Source of the DNA: Asterella californica
Lineage: Eukaryota; Streptophyta; Marchantiopsida; Marchantiales; Aytoniaceae
Assembly (NCBI GenBank): GCA_036924285.1
Contig: JAYKYS010000002.1
Span: forward strand, 7,502,001-7,566,000
Direction: 5' to 3'
DNA length: 64,000 nt
The notes under the pieces are model-generated. The model ran no database searches. It saw nothing but the letters and a program-made list of their open reading frames with translations, and was not told the origin of the DNA. The position numbers and the translations under genes are program-made. This document shows positions 10,115-19,900 of this stretch, one piece after another. Every line of letters begins with the position of its first letter. Position 1 is the stretch's first letter.

Positions 10115-13100
10115 ATGATGAAAACGAGAGGTAGTAAGAGCAGAGGAGGTGGTAGAGGAGGTGGCAGACGAGGACGAGGTGATGGACGAGGACGAGGTGA
10201 TGGAAGAGGACGAGGCAGGGCACCAGATGCAAGAGAGACACATCGCAGAGACGAGGAGGCTGATCCACGTAAGTTTCGAATCAAAGTTTATCTCTGTGAA
10301 ATGTCGTGAAATGTTTAAATTCGGGTGTAGATAGTGTGCGATTCAACATGCATCGCACGAAGTTAAGGCGATTCAGGTGGTGTCGCGTCGAAACGAGTAG
10401 AAATTTAGAGGTTTCAGAGCGATACTGCATGTATCGCCGCAAAAGAGCAGCGATACATGCAGTATCGGGCAAGATTAGCGCGATGCATGGTGAGTATCGC
10501 CCCGCGTAGTGTACTCCTTGGCCGAGCGGGGCGACGCAGGCTGTATCGCCAGGAAAGAGAGCGACACATGCGATGTTTCGCTCCCTTCTGGCGATACAGC
10601 CTGTGTATCGCCCCTCGGGGTGGAAGGGGCTTCCAACCTGAGGCGATGCAGGCTGTATCGTCCCGAAGCGGGGTGATACACGCCATGTATCGCTGTACAG
10701 GGGCGAAACAGTTACTTGTTTCGCCCCGTGTATGAAAATTGTTCCTCGCCATCGGGGCGACGCAGGCTGTATCGCCAGGAAAGAGAGCGAAACATGCGAT
10801 GTTTCGCTCCCTTCTGGCGATACAGCCTGTGTATCGCCCCTCGGGGTGGAAGAGACTTCCACCCTGAGGCGATGCAGGCTGTATCGCCCCGAAGCGGGGC
10901 GATACACGCCATGTATCGCTGTACAGGGGCGAAACAGTTACTTGTTTCACCCCGTGTATGAAAATTGTTCCTCGCCATCGGGGCGACGCAGGCTGTATCG
11001 CCAGGAAAGAGAGCGAAACATGCGATGTTTCGCTCCCTTCTGGCGATACAGCCTGTGTATCGCCCCTCGGGGTGGAAGAGACTTCCACCCTGAGGCGATG
11101 CAGGCTGTATCGTCCCGAAGCGGGGCGATACAGCCCATGTATCGCCCCCTTGAGATTAGTTCATCGCCATCGGGGCGATACAGCCCATGTATCGCCCCGA
11201 TGGCGAGGAACATCGGGGCGACGCAGGCCCTAAACGCCAGGAAAGGGAGCGAAGCACGCCATGTATCGCTCCCTTCGGGCGATACAGCCTGTGTATCGCT
11301 CCCCCGGGGCGAAGCAGGCTGTCTCGCTTATTACTTGGTTGCGATACACGGGCTGTATCGCCTCTCGGGTACTGTACTCCCTTACCGATACTCTCCGTTG
11401 TCTGCTATTTTCCAGTTGCTATGAAGAAAATGAGAGAAGGACCTTCGATGTTCAAATATCATTCAAAAGAAGATGATCGGTATCATTTAAAATGGTGCTG
11501 GGTGCTGAAAGAGGACATTGAAAATGCTTTATCTGGAGTTGAAGAAGAGGCTATAGATCGAGTGGGATTACTTGTGACATTCTCCTTCGACTTTCCTCGT
11601 CCAGATGTAAGTCTTCATAAATTGTCCCTTCTTGTATATGAAAGCTTTTCTTTTCACACATGCAAGTGTACTTAGTGCACTTCCTCTTCTTGTAATGTAT
11701 GTGTGTGTCATGTATGTAAACTCTAAACCCTAAACCCTACAATGTATGCAGATATCATATTGTCTACAATTCATAGACACTTATGATCCAACTATTCATC
11801 GTGCCACCGTTGAAGGACACGAGATATTATTGGATGAGTCTTTTGTTCGTGAAGCATTAGTTCTACCCATGGGAACTACAGTACCTCGTCCCCACAATGT
11901 TAAGAGAGCTTTGATAGATGATTGGTTCCCAGAAAAAGATGAGAAAGAGAAAAGATATTTGTTATGGATGTGTGAATATCCAGAGTGGAGACCTATCTTT
12001 CAGCTCATCAACTGCATACTTCTAGCTCGTAGACGTCCTAAAGAGGTACATGGACACTTGGCTCTTTACTTGAAGAGTAAAGTAGAAGAGAGCGGAGAAG
12101 ACTATGATTGGGCTGAGTTCATCTTGGACTCTTTAGATGCTGAGATCTCCGCCCTGAAAAAGCATATGAGTAAGGAGAAGTTGGTGAGGCATCCAGAGAC
12201 TTGGGTGGGTATGATATTGACCCATTTCATGAGACATGCGGGTATACTTCCGGAGTCTCGCATCTTCTTGAGTTCCCAACAAGTGGAGGAGCCGATCCAA
12301 CATGCTGGGTCTTCGCAAGGAGGTACTCTAGGTAAGATGTCTGCTTCCTCCTCTATAGGGTTTATTACGTGCATTTGTTTATGATTTCAAAGATTTTTAG
12401 TAGTATTTTTTAGTTGTCTTTCTAATCAAGTACAACTTTCGGTTGAAGATCCATCGTCTTCTCAACAAACTCAAGACCCTCAATCTTCACAGAGAGCTCC
12501 TCCACCTCCATCATACAGTGAGATGCTCTTTTACCTCCGTTTTGAATTCCAGAATTATTTACGGTTTTCTGCTCACATTACTGTTTAGAAACATTGTACT
12601 GATTTCATAAGAAGTCTTGGCTGTGTAAGGGCATGTACAATGTTCCCAAGTCTAAGATGATTTTGGCAGGTGAAGAGATTATTCTCTACGATAGCATCAA
12701 GAGGAAGAAGGAGGAACTTGCTGCATTAACCACTACCGTCGATGAGAAGAAAGCACAGCTTGCAGAAAAGCTTTTGGAACTAGGAGCTATCGACTACGAG
12801 ATAATGGTGGGAAAAGAAGAAATAGCTCGTATACAAGAGACCCCTGAGTTCTTACCTCGTCTTATTCATCCTACTACCATAAGACGGAAGACTCTTATTC
12901 TTGATTTGAATGGTCTTTTGGTTAAAGTTGGGAGGACTGAGGAGGAGTTGATGCAGGCTCGTGAGAAGGGATATGTAGTGGAGAATACCCCTAAGCCTTC
13001 TGTATGGTACGTCACTATCCATTCATCTTGGTGTAAATAGCAATCTAGACATGTTTAGATCTCAAATTTGAGTTGAAACATCTAAACTTTGTTTACCATA

Positions 13101-13904
13101 TATGTTTCCTACAGGTATGTGGCTCGACAAATTTGAGTTTAATCTCTTACTTTGTTTACCATATATGTTTACTACAGGTATGTGGCTCGACCTGGAGTGA
13201 AATCATTTTTGGACATTTGTCTCGATAAGTTCCAGGTTATTATATGGACATCCCGTACTTTGGTCAACACTGCAACTCTACTACATGCAATGGACGCCAA
13301 GCATTATTTACCCCCTGGAGTTGCAACTGGGAAGGTATTTGCATCTACGCAACACTTCTATCCTCCTTCCATTCATGTTCAGATTTTTTGTTATTTATAT
13401 CAAATTTGCCATACTTCTTATACAGTCCGTCTTGCCTTCTTTTCTTATCAGGTATGTAGAGTGTTGGCTCAGGAGTCGTGTTTCAAATATAACACAGAGA
13501 GGGAAGCAGGGTTCGGGAATCATTTATACCTGAAAGATTTCTCGTATCTACATCGCTACAACTTGAGCACGAGAGATGTTCTCCTGGTGGATGATAGTCC
13601 AGTGAAGAATTCTATAAATCATCCCTTCAATGCTATCCACCCTCCTCCTTTTTCTCCTTTCACCATCGAGTGTGATAAGGAACAGTATTTAGAGGCAACT
13701 TTGTTGCCTTGGCTTCTTCATTGGGGATGTACTCCAGAGGAGACAGTCTCTTATGTGGAGACTAGATACTCTCAGATTCAAGCTCAAGATCCTATTAGGG
13801 CTTTACAAGAGTATTGGAGCAATATTACCAAAGAGGAAGTACATATAGTATGGAGGTCAGTACCACACAGTATGTCTATGGGTTACCTCCATCTTCTCAA
13901 GTGA
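10115..13904 (+). CDS. MULE-borne protein with FCP1/NIF-type phosphatase domain
   Basis: Predicted CDS join(10115..10268, 11416..11606, 11752..12331, 12431..12517, 12670..13006, 13178..13334, 13452..13904), 652 aa. All six introns are GT-AG and the phase is continuous. Residues 1-51 are Arg/Gly-rich. Residues ~55-310 resemble the gag-like or mobile-domain proteins of plant transposons (FIDTYDPTIHRATVEGHEIL). A Gln/Pro/Ser linker and a coiled coil (~340-390) follow. Residues ~413-565 form an FCP1/NIF HAD domain: LILDLNGLL (D416, with Asn where the second Asp normally is), IIWTSRT and LLVDDSP (D549-D550). DLNGLL also occurs in some plant FCP1-like proteins. FCP1 relatives dephosphorylate the RNA polymerase II tail; that role here is a guess. 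The 1.1-kb first intron is mostly satellite. Confidence 0.85.
10419..11369. repeat. Palindromic satellite array 1, inside intron 1 of the FCP1-like gene
   Basis: More than a dozen copies of a quasi-palindrome of the form GCGATACAG-N-CTGTATCGC, with GCGAAACA/TGTTTCGC variants, are separated by short GC-rich links such as CCCCTCGGGG. They are organised in a higher-order unit: the landmark GCGACGCAGG starts at 10531, 10757, 10983 and 11218 (periods 226, 226 and 235). The array has few stops, which creates long spurious open frames on both strands. It lies wholly within the predicted 10269-11415 intron. Confidence 0.88.
11723..11737 (-). repeat. Short telomere-like motif (two TTTAGGG units)
   Basis: CTAAACCCTAAACCC lies just before the 3' splice site of intron 2 of the FCP1-like gene. 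Two units are too few for a relic telomere; such telo-box words are common in plant gene-proximal DNA. Confidence 0.6.
13064..13191 (+). repeat. 63-bp tandem duplication containing a splice acceptor
   Basis: The block from CAAATTTGAGTT to GTATGTGGCTCGAC is present twice; the best-conserved 43 bp are at 13086-13128 and 13149-13191 with one difference. Each copy has CTACAG|GTATGTGG. Splicing into the first copy runs into an in-frame TGA within a few codons, whereas the second continues the phosphatase domain, so the second acceptor is the productive one. Confidence 0.85.
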
Positions 13905-14070
13905 GAATAGTGATAACTTCAAGTTTCTACTCCTTGCAAGTAAAGTTATAAAAATTTTGATAAAAGTTTCGCATCAATGGTTACAATATTATTATTTTGA
14001 ATTCTTATATATTATGGTTATAAACAAACACCAGAACAGAACAACACAGGGCGAAGGGTACTTGTTCGGT

Positions 14071-14980
14071 GCGATATAGCCTGTTACGCTCCGAACACAA
14101 GCGAAACATGTGTCATGTCTACATTATTTATCACCTTGTATCGCCTCGTCTAGGGTACTCGATAGTCGAGCGATACAGGTTGTATAGCAAAGACACAGCG
14201 ATACAAGATGTTTCGCTCCATAACTGTGCGACACAGGCTGTATCGCCTCGAGCAGTGTACTCGATCGTCGAGCGATACAGGTTGTATCGCCCCCTATCAG
14301 TGCGACACAGTCTGAATCGCACCGATCAGAGTGGCTAACCCTTACCCTTACCCTGGTCGGGGCGATACAGCCTGTATCGCCCCGAGCAGTGTACTCGATC
14401 GTCGAGCGATACAGGTTGTATCGCAGAGGCCGGGCGATACATTATCTGTATCGCCCCCTCTCAATGCGACACAGCCTGTATCGCACCGATCAGGGTGGCT
14501 AACCCTTACCCTTACCCTGGTCGGGGCGATACAGCCTGTATCGCCCCGAGCAGTGTACTCGATCGTCGAGCGATACATGTTGTATCGCAGAGGCCGGGCG
14601 ATACATTGCCTGTATCGCCCCCTCTCAATGCGACACAGCCTGTATCGTCTCCCCCGAGCAGTGTACTCGATCGTCGAGCGATACAGGTTGTATCGCAGAG
14701 GCCGGGTGATACGTTACTTGTATCGCCCCCTCTCAATGCGACACACCCTGTATCGCCTTGATCAGGTGCGATACAGAGGATATTTCGCACAATGATGCGA
14801 TACAAGCTGTATCGCCCCGCAGTAACGAAACATTACGTGTATCGTTCCTTCTCTGAGCGATACATGCGTTATTTCGCACATCGAGTGCGATACATAGTGT
14901 ATCGCTCCGAGGGATAAGACAACGTCGAAGCGATACAGACTGTATCGATCAGCAACAGTGCGATACAAGATGTATCGCCT
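14071..14980. repeat. Palindromic satellite array 2, between the cargo genes
   Basis: This array has the same GCGATACA...TGTATCGC palindromes as array 1 but a different higher-order unit. The landmark GTGGCTAACC starts at 14331 and 14495 (period 164). Links include CAGTGTACTCGATCGTCGAG, itself containing the palindrome CGATCG, and the telomere-like run CCCTTACCCTTACCCT. It lies between the stop of the FCP1-like gene and the end of the RPA-like gene. Confidence 0.88.
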
Positions 14981-15183
14981 CTGAGTTGGTGAGGGTAACA
15001 CTAAGAACATTACACACTGCTAGGGGAAACATCATGCACAAACACGAGTGGCATACAAGAGTAAACTCATTGACTCCCAGTGCAATTAACCATTCATTGC
15101 AACAATGCACCATGAAAATAACATTCTTCTTCATATCCAAATTTGAGTTTTCACAACCACACTCCTCCTGATGTCTACTAAGT

Positions 15184-16005
15184 CTACAACTGTCTAAGTT
15201 TACGAAGTGCATCTCCAAATTCAGAAAGGTCCTCTCTTTGTTCTCTCTGCAGTTCGATTACAGTGTTCATTTCTCGAACAATGTTTTCTGCAACTACATC
15301 TATCTCATTTGCTCTCCCCATCAGTAACAAGGCCATGTCATGTAGCCTCTCTATCTCGACAAGTTGAACGTTCTCGGATATGCACTTAGTATCTTCCTTC
15401 GATATGCACTTAGGATCTTCCACCATAGATGGATAAAAAGTACAACAATCCATTGCATTCGCAAGATCTTCCACAGCATCTTGAAATTCATCCGGTTGCT
15501 CCATCTCAAGCTCCACATCAAACACTGTATAGCGATTCTGCTGTGCATTCAATCCAATTTTAAAACGCCACTTCTCTGAGCACACCGTGTTCAATATTTC
15601 ATCTTGCTTCTCTACTGTTAGTGTCTCGAACTCCTCTGCTGTCATGCCCAATAGTTTCTCTCCAACAGTCCACACAATTACTATTGGTAATGCGGTTTCT
15701 GCACGGTCCTTCACACTGTGATCAATCAATCCTAGATGAAATCGATATTGTCTCCTGTTTCCTCTTTGACCACATGGGTGCCACGTCTTTCGCCCCGGCT
15801 GGGTATGACTGAAATACAACACCTTCCTGGTTGAGCTCGTTGTCATGCTTGGTTCACTTACACGCTTATAACACCCCGGGAAGTTGCAGGCAACATAAGA
15901 GACAGAACCAGACAGCTTGTTCTTGATTATTCGTTGAATGGAAGCTGAAACCCACTGAGAAGAGACATTGCCGATACATTCTTCGAATTCTGCAAGTGAA
16001 CACAT
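15184..16005 (-). CDS. RPA1 C-terminal-domain-like protein carried by the MULE
   Basis: Intronless, 273 aa, ATG at 16005. Residues ~30-165 resemble the C-terminal OB fold of the large subunit of replication protein A (Rep_fac-A_C). A zinc-ribbon start VACNFPGCYKRV (C40, C45) is followed by WHPCGQRG (H76, C78), then QYRFHLGLIDHS, an IVWTVGEKLLGMTAEEFETL stretch matching the F/W-x-E-x-LLG-x-SA-E-L signature, and WRFKIGLNAQQNRYTVFDVEL. One zinc ligand is His or is missing compared with the usual four Cys. Residues ~170-273 are acidic, then coiled-coil-like. The fold binds single-stranded DNA and partner proteins; a role in transposition or repair of the excision site is inference. It runs convergently toward the phosphatase gene. 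Confidence 0.78.
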   Translation of the reverse strand: MCSLAEFEECIGNVSSQWVSASIQRIIKNKLSGSVSYVACNFPGCYKRVSEPSMTTSSTRKVLYFSHTQPGRKTWHPCGQRGNRRQYRFHLGLIDHSVKDRAETALPIVIVWTVGEKLLGMTAEEFETLTVEKQDEILNTVCSEKWRFKIGLNAQQNRYTVFDVELEMEQPDEFQDAVEDLANAMDCCTFYPSMVEDPKCISKEDTKCISENVQLVEIERLHDMALLLMGRANEIDVVAENIVREMNTVIELQREQREDLSEFGDALRKLRQL

Positions 16006-16316
16006 CGTTTCTATAAACTACTCAGCTCAGCGCACAAATACCTTACACACGGCTGTGTACACTCTGTAATCAACACGTCTAACGGTAACAACAACTGTCT
16101 TTGCCTTCGTCTTCGCTCGTAACTTTTCACCCGTCTCCTCGATCTCACATCACCCTCATCTCTTCGATCTCGCATCACCTCGCATTTTGAGTGCGGAAAA
16201 TCTATAAATGCATCTCGCGCGTTACTGTGAGACTGGCCGGACGATACTGGCGCCATTTTCGCATTGCCCCGTCTTTCCCGCTCATTTCCGCTCCACATCA
16301 TATAAATCGCTCGTTT

Positions 16317-16561
16317 ACACACCATGTCAGACTACCCAACTGTGACGTGGCGATTCTGCCAAGTCAGACTGTCAATATGACATGGCGCACGTTCCACGTC
16401 GAACTGTCGTTATGACCTGGCATAACGGCTTGATCTACATGGCGCGGTCGACCGGCAGGACGGACGATGGGAGGTTGGGGGTGTGATCAAGCAACCAAAC
16501 GTTAAGAGGGGTGTGATCAAGCGCAGCGATCGTACTGGGGGTGTGATCAAGCCAATTCCTC
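16317..16561 (-). repeat. MULE right terminal inverted repeat
   Basis: This is the inverted partner of 6077-6320, ending in CCAATTCCTC. It contains the three boxes seen in the left repeat, inverted. The near-perfect identity of the two repeats is the main sign that the element is young. Confidence 0.95.
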
Positions 16562-16571
16562 CGGTGAAAAG
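16562..16571. repeat. Target site duplication, right copy (CGGTGAAAAG)
   Basis: Exact copy of 6067-6076, directly outside the right inverted repeat. Confidence 0.9.
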
Positions 16572-16734
16572 TGTATTTATACTAAATATAACTCCATAAT
16601 TTACGAAACTGTTTGACACAATTTTGGCTTCTTCCCCTTTGCCGAACCTACATGATCCGTAAAGACTGAGAGGACTGACAAGGCCTTGATGGGTGGTGCG
16701 GGACGGGCTTTATACGTTATGCAGAAACTGCTTT

Positions 16735-16970
16735 TGGTCACTATGTCTTCATCCCAACTTGGAATATGTAAAATAAAAAATCAACTTAAAACTGTTCACG
16801 AGATTGACGAGTTATGATTCATCTCGAACCAAACTATCGAGTATTGACAGAAGTGTTAAGAGGAAGATTCGAGGTTTGTTGGAACAAAAAGTTCTTCAGA
16901 CTCAAAATACATCGAGAAGGAAAAAGGTATATTTGTTTTCGTACTTGTATACTCATACTCTAGGTTTAAT
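16735..16970 (+). repeat. Dispersed repeat, copy A
   Basis: The segment aligns along most of its length with 28189-28437. Shared blocks include CCAACTTGGAAT, TCAACTTAAA, ATTCATCTCGAA, TTCTTCA...ACTCAAAAT and CGAGGTTTAA-like ends. The copies are clearly diverged, and neither carries an open frame. It begins about 160 bp from the MULE insertion. Confidence 0.75.
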
Positions 16971-19900
16971 CACTTCTTGTCAACCTGTTTTCTCAACTTT
17001 ACTCTCCAATGAATTAAGAAGTACAACATTCACCCATTCTTTTCTGTAAAACCGAGAAATAATTCTCTTGAACCGGTGCACCAAATCCTTCAAAGCATGA
17101 ATAGAGCTGGAACAGGAATTTTGATTTTCCAGAACTGGAAATTATATGAGGGAAATGAACGGGAGCAAGTTTATTTTATCAATTTTACTTTTCGATTTTT
17201 ATGATAAATAATTCATTATCTTATAAAATCTCACTGGTCACCGTTTTAACCTGACTTTTCAAAATTGTAGTCGGTTAAAAATACAAAGAATGCCGGTTAA
17301 CCCCGAGCACTGCTCCGGTATAGGGTTATGGCTCTCACCAAGAAGATGTGAAGGACATTCTAAACCCTAGCCACGATCGGGAGCTTACAGATAGGGTACG
17401 ACGATCGGCTCTACGTGCGGAGATTATGAATGAGAAGATGGGACGGAAGATCAGTCAGTCACCTACACCCTTTATTGGCTTTTGGGTGGCTGGGGGACAT
17501 GTGACCGAGAACTGACTCACTATAACTTCTCCATGGGAGGGGATTCATGGCGAACCTGCACGAGGATTATTGAACACAACAACCGCTTTTGATGTGGAGG
17601 CTGTGTGTGAATGAGAATTGAACTCAACAACTTTTGAAGATGAACCCCGTTTCAACATCCCTCAGAGATCAGATCAGATTAGATGTGTCTGAATACTGAA
17701 GCACAAGAGCAAGTACTACCGTATCTGCTCACAGAGTGTGAGGTGAGAATTGCAAGAATTGTTTGGACATCTGAGTCTCTAGGAACAACTTTCAAGTGGT
17801 CTCTGAAGCACTTTTCGAGTTCGAGGTTGCCATTAATGAGAAGACATGACGACGGATGATTGAAACACAACTTTGCATGTGGGGTTGCAAATTCGAAGAT
17901 GTGACTCATGAACCGTCATAAAGCTTGAGCTTGGGTTCTGGTTGGGAATGTAGAAATGTTATTCCCAAGCCTCTTCCACATCTTGTATGGTGTTGCCGTT
18001 CTTCTTTCGTGAATGTTCTTGAGGATGTAAAGCCAGCCATGTCAGTAACGGTACCGGAACCTATAAATTTGTCAGGTACTGCTAGCTGTGACTGAAGAAT
18101 GGTTTACCGGTACTGAGGCAAGAACCGATTATGGTTTTCATCTCTCGAGTTCAAAGATGAATATACTGATTTTTGTTTATTCATGGACTTTACAAGGGGA
18201 AGTTGACTGATTATATCAGAAATTAAAATACAAGGAGATAGCTTCTGCAACACAGATCAAATCAAAGGTCAGGTCAAGACAACCAAGCTATTGAGCTTAG
18301 TTTATTAGCTAACTTTTCTTCACGGAAGGGTTAGATAATAAAACAATGTATGAATTCGATTAATATGTTTTTGTTATCATTTATAGTTACGCTATATGGC
18401 GAAAAGATCTCTGAGGATTTCAAACCCATAATACATGTATAGCAATTATTTCTAGCCTCTTATTTTCTGGAGAATCATATTCGGTGACAACAGAAGTGCA
18501 TGCACTAATCTCAGATTTTGTCCCAAAAAGCAGGGAACGTATTCGTCCCAATATGCTAAAACTGAAGAGGATGTCTCCAAGCTCACTTTTGAAATTCTTG
18601 AGAATCGACTCGTTCAGATTTGCACCTTGTGGCATCGGTGAGTTCACGCGTCAAAATAACCACATGCTCATATGACTGCAGTTGTAAAATTTACTTGATC
18701 GTAACTTTACTACGTTTTGTAGGACTTGACTCCACCTTTCTTAAGATTTTCTTAATTGATCGCAACCTTGGAAGGTAATTGTAGGTTTAGCAGGCATACC
18801 CACATCTGGTCATGTATCTACATGAAAAGTTCAATTTAAATTGACTATATAGCATATTATAGACCTTTACAATCTCTTACTTATTTTGTGGAGTGTCTCT
18901 ACATGACGATAAACTTGCTTTTCTCGTCAAGGGTATGATCAAATAAAACTATTTTAAAAGAAGTGCGATAAGATGAAAGTAATTTTAAAAGAGATGAGGT
19001 CAAATTCGACCAACGTATTAAAGGTAAAGTAAATTTGTACATTTTGACATTTCCGGGCGAATTCATTTGTATACAACAAGCCTATATGCTTTGCTATAAA
19101 GCATATTCTCTGTAGTATCGTGTTCAGTAAGTATTTCTTCTCACTGGTGGTGCGAGTTGTGGATTATAGGAAAACCTCATAATGATACAAGATATCTGCA
19201 ACATTTGGAGAATCCCACTACTTTTGGCGGCACAAAGTTTGTGTTGAGCTCTTTGCTGTTCTCTGACAACTCTCCAACACCAGAGGAGAGCACGTCACAC
19301 GAGTAACACTGTAACGCGAGGACGGGAAGCCACTTGAGAGGGAGTACTCGACAGCTCGAACATGCATGTTACGTTATTGACCGTTTGAATTACAGGGTCC
19401 ATGACTCCTCAAGCTTCAATACTACTTCCTCCACTTACATACACGAAAGTGAACTTTCTCTCGTTTACTAGTTCGTGGTCCTCGGGCGACGGTCTGTTCA
19501 ACTGCGACACAAGCTGTGTTGCGAGTCCGGGAGAGACGGCGAGTTGTCTCTTGGCTGCGAAACGGCCCCACCGCTACCGTCCACATGACTCATCATATAT
19601 ATAAGGTTTGGGGCACCAGCCGGTGATTTTACTCACCATAGCTCCTAATCACGAATCCGTTTCTTAGGAAACAGCCACTGACGAGTCACGAGAGACTTTC
19701 TAACAGGTAAAGCACAGAAGAGAGTGTGAAGACCGTCTGATTTTTCTCTCAAAGAGAATGACAAATTATAAGTCGATCGGACGTCCAACGCCATGCGCGA
19801 GAGGCGCCAACATGAAGCAACGTGAGTCAACTGACCGGCTCACACATCTGGCAAGACCGTCCAAGAGCTGTAGGCCAATCATACCCGGCAATAAAACCGT

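Larger units (their letters stand above)
6077..16561 (+). mobile_element. Complete Mutator-like element (MULE) with extra genes, 10,485 bp
   Basis: The element is bounded by near-identical terminal inverted repeats of about 245 bp and a perfect 10-bp direct duplication. Inside, on plus, are a MuDR-type transposase (6644-9338) and a seven-exon FCP1-like phosphatase gene (10115-13904). On minus is an RPA-like gene (15184-16005). Two palindrome-rich satellite arrays (10419-11369 and 14071-14980) fill the space between genes. The repeats differ by one substitution and one 1-bp indel, and the transposase keeps its catalytic triad and zinc motifs, so the insertion is recent and the element may be autonomous. 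The convergent gene arrangement recalls maize MuDR, but the two cargo domains are not those of mudrB. Confidence 0.93.

Noticed and set aside
10281..11424. Several long overlapping open frames on both strands (up to 230 codons) rich in RYSLHRL/CIAP-type peptides
   Set aside because: They arise because the palindromic satellite lacks stops in several frames; the peptides repeat with the array, and the region lies in a predicted intron.
14071..14980. CRISPR-like appearance of regularly repeated palindromes
   Set aside because: Units are not separated by unique spacers of constant length, the host is a plant, and no cas genes are present.
14069..15010. Similar open frames over satellite array 2
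   Set aside because: Same cause: repetitive peptides such as YRLYRRGR with no domain, on both strands at once.
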